A stretch of 64,000 bases of DNA, taken from Agromyces salentinus (GTDB lineage Bacteria; Actinomycetota; Actinomycetes; Actinomycetales; Microbacteriaceae). The position numbers and the translations under genes are program-made. A model generated the notes under the pieces. The model had not been told where the DNA came from. It saw nothing but the letters and a program-made list of their open reading frames with translations, and did not search any database. This document shows positions 31,047 through 43,270 of the stretch, one piece after another. Numbering within the stretch: the stretch's first letter is position 1; each line of letters begins with the position of its first letter. The stretch lies in assembly GCF_009749395.1 (NCBI RefSeq), contig NZ_WBIR01000009.1, positions 103,693-167,692 of the forward strand, given 5' to 3'.

Positions 31047-33629
31047 CTAAGCCTCGGGTGTTTCCAGTTCGATGTCGCGGACCTCGAAGTCCTCGGCCTC
31101 GGCGAACTCCAGTCGTGCGATGCGCCCCACCGCACGCAGGTCGGATGCCACGGCCTCGAGCAGCGCGATCGTCGCTGCGGGCGCGGCGATGACCGCTCGG
31201 GTCACCGGCGTCTTCTGCGAGGCCTTCGCACCCGTCTTGGCCCGGCGGATGCCGGTCAGCGCCAAGCTCGCGAGCTCGAGGAGCTCGGGTCCGGCCTCGC
31301 CGCGCGCGGCGAGCTCGTCGAGCGAGGGCCATGCCGCGTGGTGCACGGAACCCTCGTTCGACCAACTCCAGACCTCTTCGGTCGCGAACGGGATCACCGG
31401 CGCGAAGAGGCGGAGCAGCACGCTGAGCGCGGTCTTGAGGGCGGCGACGGCGGACGCCTGCTCCGAGCTGGGCTCGCCGTAGGCGCGTTCCTTGACCAGT
31501 TCGAGGTAGTCGTCGCAGAAGGTCCAGAAGAAGGTCTCCGCGAGTTCGAGCGCCCTGGCGTGGTCGTAGGACTCGAGCGCCCTGGTGGACTTCGTGACGA
31601 CCTCGGCGAGTTCGGCCAGCATGCTCCGGTCGACGGCGACCGTGACCGCGGCATCCGCACCGCCCTCGAAGCCGAGGATGAACTTCGCGGCATTCAGGAC
31701 CTTGATGGCCAGGCGCCGGCCGATCTTGACCTGCGTCGGGTTCTGCGGGTCGAACGCGGCGTCGGTGCCGAGACGCGAGGATGCCGCCCAGTAGCGCACG
31801 GCGTCGGAGCCGTGCTGCTCGAGCAGGCCGGCGGGCGTCACGACGTTGCCCTTCGACTTGGACATCTTCTTGCGGTCGGGGTCGACGATGAAGCCGGAGA
31901 TGGATGCGTCGCTCCACGGGGCGGTGCCGTGCTCGAGCTCCGCCCGGAGCGTCGAGGAGAAGAGCCACGTCCGGATGATGTCCTGGCCCTGCGGGCGCAG
32001 CGAATACGGGAAGACGAGGTCGAAGAGCTCGGGGTCCCGCTCCCAGCCGCCCGCGAGCTGCGGGGTGAGCGAGGAGGTGGCCCAGGTGTCCATGACGTCG
32101 TGCTCGCCGATGAAGCCGCCAGGCATGCCGCGCTGCGCCTCGTCGAAGCCGGGTGCCGGCGCGGAGGACGGGTCAACGGGGAGGAGCTCGCGCGTCGCCA
32201 CGATGGGCTCGTCGAACCGGGGGTCGCCGGCCTCGTCGAGCGGGTACCACACGGGGATCGGGACGCCGAAGAAGCGCTGGCGGGAGACGAGCCAGTCGCC
32301 GGACAGGCCGCCGACCCAGTTCTCGTAGCGCACGCGCATGAAGTCGGGGTGCCAGTCGATCGAGCGGCCGTGCTCGAGCAGGCGCTCCTTCAGGCCGGCG
32401 TCACGGGCACCGTTGCTGATGTACCACTGACGCGTGGAGACGATCTCGAGTGGGCGGTCGCCCTTCTCGAAGAACTTCACGGGGTGGGTGATGGCCTTGG
32501 GCTCGCCGAGCAGGTCGCCCGAGGCGCGAAGCAGGTCGACGACGGCCTGCTTCGCCGAGAAGGCCGTCTTGCCGGCGATCTCGGCGAACGCCGCACGGCC
32601 GGCCTCGGAGGTGATCGCCTCGGGCGTCTCCGCGATGATGCGGCCGTCGAAGCCCATGATCGCGCGGTTGGGCAGGTCGAGCTCGCGCCACCAGACCACG
32701 TCGGTCACGTCGCCGAAGGTGCAGATCATCGCGATGCCGGTGCCCTTGTCCTTCTGGGCGAGGTGATGGGCGAGCACGGGCACCTCGACACCGAACACCG
32801 GGCTCGTCACCGTGGTGCCGAAGAGCGGCTGGTAGCGCTCGTCGTCGGGGTGGGCGACGAGGGCGACGCACGCCGCGATGAGCTCGGGCCGGCTCGTCTC
32901 GATCTCGACCGTGCCGCCGTCGGGGCGGTGGAACGAGACGCGGTGGTAGTGACCGGGCTGCTCGCGGTCCTCGAGTTCGGCCTGGGCGACGGCGGTTCGG
33001 AACGTCACGTCCCACAGGGTCGGAGCGAGCGCCTGGTAGGCCTCGCCGCGCTCGACGTTGCGCACGAACGCGAGCTGCGAGGTGAAGATCGCCTCGTCGG
33101 CGATGGTGCGGTAGCTCTGCTTCCAGTCGACCGAGAGGCCGAGGGTGCGCCAGAGCGCCTCGAACTGCTGCTCGTCCTCGACGGTGAGGCGCTCGCACAG
33201 CTCGATGAAGTTGCGCCGGCTGATCGGCTTCTGGTCGGCGGCCTTGGTCGACTTGCCGTCGCCGCCCTCGAAGGGCGGCACGAACCCGGCCTCGTAGGGC
33301 AGCGTCGGGTCGCAGCGGACCCCGTAGTAGTTCTGCACGCGCCGCTCGGTGGGCAGGCCGTTGTCGTCCCAGCCCATCGGGTAGAAGACGTGACGGCCGC
33401 GCATGCGCTGGAACCTGGCCATGACGTCGGTGTGCGTGTACGAGAAGACGTGCCCGATGTGCAGCGAACCCGACGCCGTCGGCGGGGGAGTGTCGATCGA
33501 GAAGATCGTCTCGCGGGTCGCCTGCTCCCGGGGGAAGGCGTACACCCCGTCTCGCTCCCAGGCTTCGGACCAGACCGTCTCGAGCCCTTCGAGGGCGGGC
33601 TTGTCGGGAATGCGCGACGTGTCGGTCAT
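31047..33629 (-). CDS. valS: Valyl-tRNA synthetase
   Basis: 860-residue class I synthetase charging tRNA-Val. HIGH is at residues 57-60 (GSLHIGH) and KMSKS at 588-592 (KKMSKSKGN); an editing (CP1) domain lies between them. The C-terminal region is shorter than in E. coli ValRS but the tail shows the usual LASLALTGIRRAKT segment. ATG 33629 is preferred over one nine codons upstream because it has CCGGAGC just before it. A TAGGCT -10 box at 33693 overlaps the stop of the preceding ABC ATPase gene. Confidence 0.96.
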   Translation of the reverse strand: MTDTSRIPDKPALEGLETVWSEAWERDGVYAFPREQATRETIFSIDTPPPTASGSLHIGHVFSYTHTDVMARFQRMRGRHVFYPMGWDDNGLPTERRVQNYYGVRCDPTLPYEAGFVPPFEGGDGKSTKAADQKPISRRNFIELCERLTVEDEQQFEALWRTLGLSVDWKQSYRTIADEAIFTSQLAFVRNVERGEAYQALAPTLWDVTFRTAVAQAELEDREQPGHYHRVSFHRPDGGTVEIETSRPELIAACVALVAHPDDERYQPLFGTTVTSPVFGVEVPVLAHHLAQKDKGTGIAMICTFGDVTDVVWWRELDLPNRAIMGFDGRIIAETPEAITSEAGRAAFAEIAGKTAFSAKQAVVDLLRASGDLLGEPKAITHPVKFFEKGDRPLEIVSTRQWYISNGARDAGLKERLLEHGRSIDWHPDFMRVRYENWVGGLSGDWLVSRQRFFGVPIPVWYPLDEAGDPRFDEPIVATRELLPVDPSSAPAPGFDEAQRGMPGGFIGEHDVMDTWATSSLTPQLAGGWERDPELFDLVFPYSLRPQGQDIIRTWLFSSTLRAELEHGTAPWSDASISGFIVDPDRKKMSKSKGNVVTPAGLLEQHGSDAVRYWAASSRLGTDAAFDPQNPTQVKIGRRLAIKVLNAAKFILGFEGGADAAVTVAVDRSMLAELAEVVTKSTRALESYDHARALELAETFFWTFCDDYLELVKERAYGEPSSEQASAVAALKTALSVLLRLFAPVIPFATEEVWSWSNEGSVHHAAWPSLDELAARGEAGPELLELASLALTGIRRAKTGAKASQKTPVTRAVIAAPAATIALLEAVASDLRAVGRIARLEFAEAEDFEVRDIELETPEA

Positions 33630-33695
33630 GATGCTCCGGTTCGATATCGGCGGCACCGAGTCAGTGGTGAGGTGCCTGAATGTTGACGCTCAAGC

Positions 33696-35449
<1,754 letters not shown>

Positions 35450-35453
<4 letters not shown>

Positions 35454-36304
35454 CGCCGTGATCCGTCGCGCGCGGCCAGCGTGCGGCCGAGCATGGTGGT
35501 CGTGATGGTCGTGACCACGATCATCAGGCCGGGGAACACGGTCAACCACCAGGCGGTCGTGATGTAGATGCGACCCGCGGAGAGCATCGCGCCCCACTCG
35601 GCGGCGGGCGGTTGCGCGCCGAGGCCGAGGTAGCTGAGGGCCGATGCCCAGACGACGGCCTGCCCGATGCCGAGGGTCGCCAGCACGACGAGGGGCGCCA
35701 GGGCATTGGGCAGGATGTGCCGCACGAGCACCCGGGCCCGGCCGTGCCCGAGCACCCGCGCCGCCTCCACGTACGAGGAGGTGCGCACCCGCACGAGCTC
35801 GCCGCGGATGATCCGCGCGTATCCGGGCGCCGTCGACAGGCCGACGGCGATCGTGGCGGTGACCGGACCAGGACCCCACAGCACGATGATGAGCAGCGCC
35901 AGCAGGATCCCGGGGAAGGCGAAGAGCACCTCGTTGACACGGCCGACGGCGAAATCGAGCACGCGACCGCCGAGCCCGGCGAGCCCGCCGAGCAGCAGCC
36001 CGAGTGCGAGCCCGATCGCGGTGGCGCTGACCCCGATCAGGAGCGACGCGGCCGTGCCCTCGACGACCCGGCTGTAGACGTCGCGTCCGGACTCGTCGGT
36101 GCCGAACCAGTGCGCCCACGAGGGCGGCTCGAACGCGTCGCGAGGAGCGATCGCATCCGGATCGGTGGTCTGCAGGAGGCCGGGCGCGAAGGTCGCGACG
36201 GCGAGGAACGCGACGAAGGCGAGCGCGAGCACGGTGCCGATGCGCGGCGGCCTCGGCAACGACCGGCCGGCGACCGCGCGGTTCGAGAGTTCGAGGTCGC
36301 TCAT
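35450..36304 (-). CDS. ABC transporter permease, DppC type
   Basis: 284-residue membrane permease of the peptide/nickel family. N-terminal OppC-type region, then the short periplasmic stretch HWFGTDESGRDVYSRVVEG typical of DppC/OppC, and the cytoplasmic EAA loop (YVEAARVLGHGRARVLVRHILPNALAP). Five or six helices. ATG 36304 overlaps the dppB stop by four bases. Confidence 0.93.
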
Positions 36305-37254
36305 GCGGGGGCCTCCTCGCGGGCGATGCGCGGGTCGGCGAACCGCGAGACCACGTCGGTGGCGAGCGTCATGAGCACGTAGACGAGCGCGACGACGAGC
36401 ACCACGCCGACGACGACCGGCACGTCGCGGAGTTCGGTCGCCCGCAGGAGCGTGCGCCCGAGACCGGGCCGGGCGAAGATCGTCTCCACGACCACGGCGC
36501 CCGAGATGAGGTAGCCGACCGCCCAGCCGGAGAGGTTGATCGCCGGAAGCGCGGCGTGGCGCAGCGCGTGCCGGAGCCGGAGACCCGCCGCGGTCTCGCC
36601 GCGTGCGGCCGCCGAGACCGCGAACGGCTGTTCGAGCGCCTCCAGCATCCGCTCGCGCATGAGCTGCGCGAGGAATCCGGCGAGCGGGACGGCGAGGGTG
36701 ATGACGGGCAGCACGAGACCGGATGCCGCGTCGTTCGAGACGGGCGGCAGCCAGCCGAGCGAAGTCGAGAACACCGCGATGAGCACCGTCGCCAGCCAGA
36801 AGTGGGGCAGCGCCGCGGCCGTCAACTCGAGTCCGCCCGCGATCGCGCGACCGATGCGCCCCGCCGACGTCGACCAGAGCGCGAGCCCCACGGCGAGCAC
36901 CCACGCCACGACGAGCGCGAGCGCCGCGAGCGCGAGGGTGCCGAGGATCTGGCCGCCGATGAGCTCGGCCACCGGGGTCTTCAGCGCGTACGAGTCGCCG
37001 AGATCGCCGGTGACGAGCCGCCCGAGCATCGCGCCGTACTGCACGACGAGCGGCTGGTCGAGTCCGTAGTCGGCGCGCACCTCGTCGAGTGCCTCCTGCG
37101 AGGCCTGCGAGCCGGGCCCGCCCAGGATCGCCTGCGCCGGATCGCCGGGCACCAGGTGGATCGCGAAGAAGGTCAGCGTCGCGACGGCCCACAGCACGAA
37201 CGCCGCTCCGGCGAGTCGCAGTGCGACCCGCCGGAGGACGCGGCTTCGTGGCAT
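36301..37254 (-). CDS. ABC transporter permease, DppB type
   Basis: 317-residue membrane permease forming the other half of the channel. N-terminal helix with the FFAIHLVPGDPAQ motif of DppB/OppB, six helices, and an EAA-type loop (FAVSAAARGETAAGLRLRHALRHAALP). The ATG at 37254 is four bases after the stop of the binding-protein gene. Substrate (peptides, nickel or other) cannot be read from the sequence. Confidence 0.93.
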   Translation of the reverse strand: MPRSRVLRRVALRLAGAAFVLWAVATLTFFAIHLVPGDPAQAILGGPGSQASQEALDEVRADYGLDQPLVVQYGAMLGRLVTGDLGDSYALKTPVAELIGGQILGTLALAALALVVAWVLAVGLALWSTSAGRIGRAIAGGLELTAAALPHFWLATVLIAVFSTSLGWLPPVSNDAASGLVLPVITLAVPLAGFLAQLMRERMLEALEQPFAVSAAARGETAAGLRLRHALRHAALPAINLSGWAVGYLISGAVVVETIFARPGLGRTLLRATELRDVPVVVGVVLVVALVYVLMTLATDVVSRFADPRIAREEAPA

Positions 37255-37258
37255 CCGC

Positions 37259-38911
37259 TCAGTCTGCCAGCCAGGCGTCGGCGAAGGTCGGCGTCGACAC
37301 CGTCGGCATGGCGCGCACGCCCTCGAGCCCGGGGGAGTGGAGGAAGTGGTTCTGCTGGTCGTAGAGGGGCAGGGCGTAGAACCCGCCGAGGATGATCTGC
37401 TGCGCCTGCTCGTACAGGTCGGCCCGCTCGTCGGGGTCGGACTCCGACGCCGCGGCTGTCAGCAGCGCGTCGAGGTCGGCGTCGTCGAGCTGCGCGAGGT
37501 TCGCGAAGTAGCCGCTGGGCGCGGGCGTGATGCTGTCGGAGTGGTACAGGATGCGCAGCACGTCGGGCCCGACCTTCGTGTACGGGGCGCTCACGAGCTC
37601 GTACTCGTGCGCGGCGAGTGCGCCGTACCAGCTCGACAGGTCGACGGGGGAGAGCTGCACGTCGAACCCGGCCTCCTTCGCGGTGGCCTGCACCTGCTCG
37701 AAGAGCGACTGCTCGGCCGGGATGGACTGGTTCGTCGACACCGGGAAGCGGAGCGTCAGCGGGACGCCGTCCTTCGAGCGGATGCCGCGGCTGTCGCGTT
37801 CGGTCCAGCCCGCCTCGTCGAGCAGGGCGTTCGCCTCGTCGAGGTCGGTGTCGAAGAGGGAGTCGTCGGAGTAGGCGAGCTGCTCCACGCTGGAGAGCAC
37901 CGAGTACGAGCGGTCGGCGGTGCCGAAGAAGAGCGAGTCGATGCCGTCGTTCACGTCGGCCGCGCGGATGAACGCCTCGCGCACGCGGATGTCGTCGAAG
38001 GGCGGCTGGCCGGAGTTCAGCTCGAGCCGGTTCGCCGCTCCGGGCCGCGGGGCGTCGATCTCGACGAGCGTCCCGGACTTCGAGGCCTGGTCCAGGGTGT
38101 CGGGCTGGGCGTTGTCGATGATGTCCACCTCGCCCGCCTGAAGTGCGGCGTAGCGCGAGGCGGAATCGGGGATGAAGCGCCACGTGATGCCGTCGAGGTA
38201 CGCGGCTCCGTCGTGCGCACGGTCGGCCGGACCGGTCGTGTAGTCGTCGTTGCGCACGAGCGACACGTGGTCTTGGGGGATCCACTCGTCGACGATGAAG
38301 GGGCCCGTGCCGACCGGTGCGACGCAGTTCTCGTCCATGCCGCGGGCGATGCCGGTGGGCGACTCGATGGCGGTCCACGGTTGCGAGAGCGATTCGAGCA
38401 GTGCGCTGTCGGGCACGCTGAGGTGGAAGCGCGCGACCGTGTCGCTCACGACCTCGACCGTGTCGACCTTGCCGAGCGCGAGATACCCCGTGGAGGACTG
38501 CGTGGCGGGGTCCTTGAGGTGCTCGACGTTGGCCTTGACCGCTTCGGCGTCGAAGGGCGTGCCGTCGGTGAAGCTCACGTCCTCGCGGAGGGTGAAGTCC
38601 CAGGTCAGCCCGTCCTCGCTCGTCGTCCACTCGGTTGCGAGCCACGGGATGACCTCACCGGACTCGTCGAGGGAGACGAGCGATTCCAGGAATTGGCCGG
38701 CGATCAGCGCCTGCGGGTAGTTGCCGCCGACGTGCGGGTCGAGGCAGCTCGGCTCGGCGTCGCCCGAGGCGTAGACCAGGGTCCCGCCCGTGACGGGGTC
38801 GCCCGTCGCCGCGGCGTCGCCGTCCGCGGGCGTGCACCCGGCCAGCACGATCGCGCCGGCGGCGACGAGCGCGACGGCTGGGAGTGAGCGGAAGATGCGA
38901 CGCGACGTCAT
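37259..38911 (-). CDS. ABC transporter substrate-binding lipoprotein, peptide family
   Basis: 550-residue extracellular binding protein (SBP family 5). A signal peptide ends in the lipobox LAGC with Cys26 as the lipid-anchored residue. Family motifs include YASGDAEPSCLDPHVGGN, the LATEWTTSEDGLTWDFTLREDVSFTDGTPF stretch (residues about 91-120) and GTGPFIVDEW. ATG 38911 follows CAGGAG by ten bases. First gene of the transporter operon, divergent from a TetR gene 70 bases away that is the likely regulator. Confidence 0.94.
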   Translation of the reverse strand: MTSRRIFRSLPAVALVAAGAIVLAGCTPADGDAAATGDPVTGGTLVYASGDAEPSCLDPHVGGNYPQALIAGQFLESLVSLDESGEVIPWLATEWTTSEDGLTWDFTLREDVSFTDGTPFDAEAVKANVEHLKDPATQSSTGYLALGKVDTVEVVSDTVARFHLSVPDSALLESLSQPWTAIESPTGIARGMDENCVAPVGTGPFIVDEWIPQDHVSLVRNDDYTTGPADRAHDGAAYLDGITWRFIPDSASRYAALQAGEVDIIDNAQPDTLDQASKSGTLVEIDAPRPGAANRLELNSGQPPFDDIRVREAFIRAADVNDGIDSLFFGTADRSYSVLSSVEQLAYSDDSLFDTDLDEANALLDEAGWTERDSRGIRSKDGVPLTLRFPVSTNQSIPAEQSLFEQVQATAKEAGFDVQLSPVDLSSWYGALAAHEYELVSAPYTKVGPDVLRILYHSDSITPAPSGYFANLAQLDDADLDALLTAAASESDPDERADLYEQAQQIILGGFYALPLYDQQNHFLHSPGLEGVRAMPTVSTPTFADAWLAD

Positions 38912-38969
38912 GCGGGCGTGACTCCTGTGGGTTCGAGTTGGGGGAGCTGGCGAGTTTGTGTACTCAGTC

Positions 38970-38982
38970 CATAATCATTGTA
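38970..38982. promoter_or_regulatory. Overlapping divergent promoters for tetR and the transporter operon
   Basis: On the plus strand CATAAT (38970-38975) is six bases from the tetR ATG at 38982, a leaderless arrangement. On the minus strand TACAAT (38982-38977) overlaps the tetR start codon and would give the transporter operon a leader of about 60 bases. The whole gap is 70 bases, so one bound TetR dimer could block both. Confidence 0.5.
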
Positions 38983-39644
38983 TGACCGATTTCGGAGACG
39001 CCGGCACGGATGGCGCGGACGGCGGTCCCAGCCGTCCCGGCCGCGGCGGCGGCCGCCCCCGCGCCTCCTCGCGACGAACCCTCGAAGACGCCGCGAGCGA
39101 GCTCTTCCTCGAGCAGGGCTACGCCCAGACGACGATCGAGCACATCACCCAGCGCGCAGGGGTGGGTCGCAACACGTTCTTCAACTACTTCTCGGCGAAG
39201 TCCGACCTGCTCTGGCTCGACGTCGACGAGACGCTCTCGGCGTTGCCGTCGATCCTCGACGACGCGCCGGTCGGCCTTCCACCGTCCGAGGCGCTCGCCC
39301 AGGTGCTCGGCGACCTCGCGGCGCGGCATCCGCATCGGTCGGTGCCCATCGCGCTGAGCCAGCGCGAGCCGATGGCCACCCACGACGAGTTCCTCTCGGC
39401 CGGGCTCGGACGCTTCCTCCGGGTCGCGCATGAACTCGCCGGCTTCCTCGCCGCGCGCGCGCCCGGGGTCGACGACGGCCTCGTCCGGGCCGCGGCGAAC
39501 GCCGCCACCGCGGCCGCGGCCACCGGCGCCGGAACCTGGGCACTGGCCGGCGTCGAGCGCGGCGACCTGAGCGCCGAGGTGCTCCGGGCCGTCGCACCGG
39601 TGTGCCGGGGTTTCGCACCGGTGCTCGACCCGGCGGGCCCGTGA
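38982..39644 (+). CDS. TetR-family transcriptional regulator
   Basis: 220-residue repressor-type protein. After a Gly/Pro-rich tail of 30 residues comes the TetR DNA-binding domain (TLEDAASELFLEQGYAQTTI, THQRAG-like ITQRAGVGRNTFFNYF, residues about 33-75). The C-terminal ligand domain is Ala-rich and not diagnostic. I chose the ATG at 38982, which has a -10 box six bases upstream; a GTG at 38958 is an alternative. Divergent from the peptide-type ABC transporter, which it probably controls. Confidence 0.9.
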   Translation: MTDFGDAGTDGADGGPSRPGRGGGRPRASSRRTLEDAASELFLEQGYAQTTIEHITQRAGVGRNTFFNYFSAKSDLLWLDVDETLSALPSILDDAPVGLPPSEALAQVLGDLAARHPHRSVPIALSQREPMATHDEFLSAGLGRFLRVAHELAGFLAARAPGVDDGLVRAAANAATAAAATGAGTWALAGVERGDLSAEVLRAVAPVCRGFAPVLDPAGP

Positions 39645-39738
39645 CCGCGCCCGATCGACGCCCGCCGGCCCTCGTCCGCGCGGCCGGTGCACCGCGCCGC
39701 CCCGGCCGGAATGGGCTGGAGTCGCCGCCGTCGACGCG

Positions 39739-39744
39739 TACAAT
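39739..39744 (+). promoter_or_regulatory. -10 box of the ileS T-box transcript
   Basis: TACAAT immediately upstream of the T-box; RNA would start near 39750, about 14 bases before the minimal stem I. Confidence 0.65.
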
Positions 39745-39749
39745 CGAGA

Positions 39750-39960
39750 GCACAGGCGTCGATCCGGCCATCACCGGGGAGCCTTCGGAAGAACACGGGC
39801 GGATGCCGCAGGCTCCCGCCCGCCAGTAGAACCGAACGGGCCGGCCCGTCACAGCCGTGCAAGAGGGGTTGCGCTCCGGCGCGGCAAGCGAGGTGGTACC
39901 GCGGCGGCGGCTCGAAGGGCAACCGCCGTCCTCGCGGAAGCATTCGTTGATCGAAGGAGC
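39750..39960 (+). ncRNA. T-box riboswitch (isoleucine, translational, ultra-short stem I)
   Basis: The leader senses uncharged tRNA-Ile. Stem I is just CCGG (39764-39767) / CCGG (39774-39777) with the loop CCATCA, which displays the Ile specifier codon ATC at 39770-39772, followed by the conserved GGGGAGCCTTCGGAAGAAC. Downstream, the antisequestrator is complete: GCGAGG (39888-39893) pairs with CCTCGC (39930-39935), the TGGT bulge (39894-39897) that binds the tRNA 3' end, then GGTACCGCGG and the CGGCGG/CCGCCG stem. The ribosome site GAAGGAG (39953-39959) follows, with no terminator, so control should be at translation start. Confidence 0.93.
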
Positions 39961-39964
39961 CCGC

Positions 39965-42900
39965 GTGTACCCGCGCACCCCCGACGAGCACGGCGTCGCG
40001 CCGTCACCCGACTTCCCCGCAGGCGAGCGGGAGGTGCTCGCCTACTGGAACGCCGACGGCACCTTCCAGGCCTCCATCGACCAGCGCGAGGGCGCACCCG
40101 AATGGGTGTTCTACGACGGACCGCCGTTCGCGAACGGTCTGCCGCACTACGGGCACCTGCTCACGGGGTATGCGAAGGACGTCTTCCCGCGCTTCCAGAC
40201 CATGCGCGGCAAGCAGGTGCACCGCCGGTTCGGCTGGGACACCCACGGGCTGCCCGCCGAGCTCGAGGCCGAGCGGCAGCTCGGCATCACCGACAAGGTG
40301 CAGATCGAGGAGATGGGGATCGCGGCCTTCAACGAGGCCGCGCGCTCGTCCGTGCTCCGCTACACGAAGGAGTGGCAGGAGTACGTCACGCGGATGGCGC
40401 GCTGGGTCGACTTCGAGAACGACTACAAGACGCTCGACACCACGTACATGGAGTCGGTCATCTGGGCCTTCAAGCAGCTGCACGAGAAGGGCCTGGCCTA
40501 CGAGGGCCACCGCGTGCTGCCCTACTGCTGGCGCGACCAGACGCCCCTGTCCAACCACGAGCTGCGCATGGACGACGACGTCTACAAGATGCGGCAGGAC
40601 CAGACCGTCACGGTCACGTTCCCGCTCACGGGCGCCAAGGCCGAGTCGCTCGGCCTCACGGCGGTGCGCGCCCTCGCATGGACGACGACGCCCTGGACCC
40701 TCCCGACGAACTTCGCGCTCGCGGTCGGCCCCGACATCCGGTACGCCGTCGTGCCCGCCGGGCCCAACGGCACGCCCGACGCGACCGTGCTGCGCGAGGA
40801 GGCCGGCGACCGCGCATCCGACACCAAGGTGCTCGGCGCGGAGTACCTGATCGCGCTCGACCTCCTGGGCAACTACGCGAAGGACCTCGGCTACGAGTCG
40901 GCCGACGACGCCCGTGCGGCGGTCTCCCGCACGGTCCTCGGCGCCGAACTCGACGGGGTCACCTACGACCGCCTCTTCGACTACTACGCCGACGTCGAGG
41001 CCCACGGCCTCGAGCACGCGTGGCAGGTCCTCGTCGCCGACTACGTCACCACCGAGGACGGCACGGGCATCGTGCACCAGGCTCCCGCCTACGGCGAGGA
41101 GGACCAGCGCATCGGCGAAGCGGCGGGTATCCCCGTCATCATCTCGCTCGACGAGGGCGGCCGCTTCAAGCCCGAGGTCACGGATGTCGCGGGCCAGCTG
41201 TGGAGCGACGCGAACAAGCCGCTCACGCAACTGCTGAAGGCTGAGGGCCGCCTCCTCCGTCAGGCGAGCTACGAGCACTCGTACCCGCACTGCTGGCGCT
41301 GCCGGAATCCGCTCATCTACAAGGCGGTCTCGAGCTGGTTCATCCGCGTCCCCGAGTTCCGCGACCGCATGGGCGAGCTCAACCAGGACATCTCGTGGGT
41401 GCCCGAGAACGTGAAGGACGGCCAGTTCGGCAAGTGGGTCGCCGGCGCCCGGGACTGGTCGGTCAGCCGCAACCGGTACTTCGGCTCGCCGATCCCGGTG
41501 TGGAAGAGCGACGACCCCGACCACCCGCGCGTCGACGTCTACGGCTCGCTCGAGGAGATCGAGCGCGACTTCGGGCGCCTGCCGCGCAACGGCGCCGGCG
41601 AGCCCGACCTGCACCGGCCCTACATCGACGACCTCACGCGCCCGAACCCCGACGACCCCACCGGTGCCAGCACGATGCGTCGGATCCCCGACGTGCTCGA
41701 CGTCTGGTTCGACTCGGGCTCCATGCCGTTCGCCCAGGTGCACTACCCGTTCGAGAACCGCGAGTGGTTCGACACGCATCACCCCGCCGACTTCATCGTC
41801 GAGTACATCGGGCAGACCCGCGGATGGTTCTACGTGATGCACGTGCTCTCGACCGCGCTGTTCGACCGACCCGCATACAAGAACGTGATCAGCCACGGCA
41901 TCGTGCTCGGCAACGACGGGCAGAAGATGTCCAAGTCGCTGCGCAACTATCCCGACGTCTCCGAGGTCTTCGACCGCGACGGCGCCGACGCCATGCGCTG
42001 GTTCCTGATGGCGAGCCCGGTGCTCCGCGGCGGCAACCTCATCGTCACCGAGGAGGGCATCCGCGAGGGCGTCAGGCAGGTCATGCTGCCGCTCTGGAGC
42101 ACGTGGTACTTCTTCTCGCTCTACGCCAACACGGCGCGCGAGGGCGGGTACGAGGCATCCGCGAGCACCGGCTCGACCGACGTGCTCGACCGCTACCTGT
42201 TCGCGAAGCTCCGCGATCTCGTCACGGCCGTGACCCAGGACCTTGAGAACCTCGACTCGACGATGGCCGCAGCAAAGCTGCGCGACTTCGCCGACGTGCT
42301 CACGAACTGGTACGTGCGCCGCTCGCGCGACCGGTTCTGGGCCGGCGTGGCCGACGACGGCGCGGGCAGCGAGGCGTTCGACACGCTCTACACCGTGCTC
42401 GAGACGTTCACGCGCCTCGCGGCCCCGCTCCTGCCCCTCACCACCGAGCAGGTCTGGCGCGGCCTGACGGGCGGCCGCAGCGTGCACCTCGTCGACTGGC
42501 CCGAGGCGGCCGAGTTCCCCGCGGACGAGCCGCTCGTCGCGGCCATGGACGCGGTGCGCGAGATCAGCGGGTCCGTCCTCGCGCTCCGCAAGCAGGCCGG
42601 TCGTCGCGTGCGGCTTCCGCTCGCCTCGCTCACGGTCGTGACGAGGGATGCCGCGGCGCTCGCGCCGTTCGAGGGGATCCTCCGCGACGAGCTCAACGTG
42701 AAGGCGGTCGACCTCGTCGAACTCGACGCCGCGAGCGCCGAGACCTACGGCGTGACGAAGCGACTGAGCGTCAACGCCCGCGCCGCGGGACCGCGCCTCG
42801 GAAAGACCGTGCAGCAGGCGATCCAGGCCGCCCGCTCCGGCGACTGGGGTCTGGATGGCGACACGGTCGTCGCCGGCGGCATCGCCCTTCAGGACGGCGA

Positions 42901-43270
42901 GTACGACCTCGTGCTCGAGGCCGGGGGAGCCGGCGGCTCCCGCGCCCTCGCGCTCCTCGCCGACGGCGGCTTCGCGATCCTCGAGACCGAGACCACACCG
43001 GAGCTCGAGGCCGAGGGCGTGGCGCGAGACCTCGTTCGCGCCGTGCAGGAGGCGCGCAAGGCGGCCGGGTTGGAGGTGGGCGACCGCATCTCGCTCACCC
43101 TCTCGGTCGACGCGGCATCCCTGCCCGCCGTCGAGGCGCACCGCGCCCTCATCACGGGGGAGACGCTCGCGGTGTCCCTCGCAGCCCATGAGCTCGACGA
43201 GGCGACCGCGGCGGTCACGCAGCCGCTCGCCGGCGGCACCCGCGTGCACATCGGATTGGAGCAGGCATGA
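39965..43270 (+). CDS. ileS: Isoleucyl-tRNA synthetase
   Basis: 1101-residue class I synthetase of the long (eukaryote-like, mupirocin-tolerant type common in Actinobacteria) form, charging tRNA-Ile. HYGH (HIGH equivalent) at residues 61-64 in [15 protein letters not shown] and KMSKS at 654-658; the editing domain carries [19 protein letters not shown] 39965 is five bases after GAAGGAG; the frame is open further upstream but that part is the T-box leader and not coding. Overlaps folC by four bases, starting an ileS-folC-DUF4233-ndk operon. Confidence 0.98.
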   Translation: MYPRTPDEHGVAPSPDFPAGEREVLAYWNADGTFQASIDQREGAPEWVFYDGPPFANGLPHYGHLLTGYAKDVFPRFQTMRGKQVHRRFGWDTHGLPAELEAERQLGITDKVQIEEMGIAAFNEAARSSVLRYTKEWQEYVTRMARWVDFENDYKTLDTTYMESVIWAFKQLHEKGLAYEGHRVLPYCWRDQTPLSNHELRMDDDVYKMRQDQTVTVTFPLTGAKAESLGLTAVRALAWTTTPWTLPTNFALAVGPDIRYAVVPAGPNGTPDATVLREEAGDRASDTKVLGAEYLIALDLLGNYAKDLGYESADDARAAVSRTVLGAELDGVTYDRLFDYYADVEAHGLEHAWQVLVADYVTTEDGTGIVHQAPAYGEEDQRIGEAAGIPVIISLDEGGRFKPEVTDVAGQLWSDANKPLTQLLKAEGRLLRQASYEHSYPHCWRCRNPLIYKAVSSWFIRVPEFRDRMGELNQDISWVPENVKDGQFGKWVAGARDWSVSRNRYFGSPIPVWKSDDPDHPRVDVYGSLEEIERDFGRLPRNGAGEPDLHRPYIDDLTRPNPDDPTGASTMRRIPDVLDVWFDSGSMPFAQVHYPFENREWFDTHHPADFIVEYIGQTRGWFYVMHVLSTALFDRPAYKNVISHGIVLGNDGQKMSKSLRNYPDVSEVFDRDGADAMRWFLMASPVLRGGNLIVTEEGIREGVRQVMLPLWSTWYFFSLYANTAREGGYEASASTGSTDVLDRYLFAKLRDLVTAVTQDLENLDSTMAAAKLRDFADVLTNWYVRRSRDRFWAGVADDGAGSEAFDTLYTVLETFTRLAAPLLPLTTEQVWRGLTGGRSVHLVDWPEAAEFPADEPLVAAMDAVREISGSVLALRKQAGRRVRLPLASLTVVTRDAAALAPFEGILRDELNVKAVDLVELDAASAETYGVTKRLSVNARAAGPRLGKTVQQAIQAARSGDWGLDGDTVVAGGIALQDGEYDLVLEAGGAGGSRALALLADGGFAILETETTPELEAEGVARDLVRAVQEARKAAGLEVGDRISLTLSVDAASLPAVEAHRALITGETLAVSLAAHELDEATAAVTQPLAGGTRVHIGLEQA

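Noticed and set aside
33630..33692. T-box before valS
   Set aside because: The short leader lacks the TGGT bulge sequence and the conserved GGTACCGCG region.
39857..39964. N-terminal extension of the ileS frame
   Set aside because: It covers the T-box antisequestrator and ribosome site; the normal protein start is GTG 39965.
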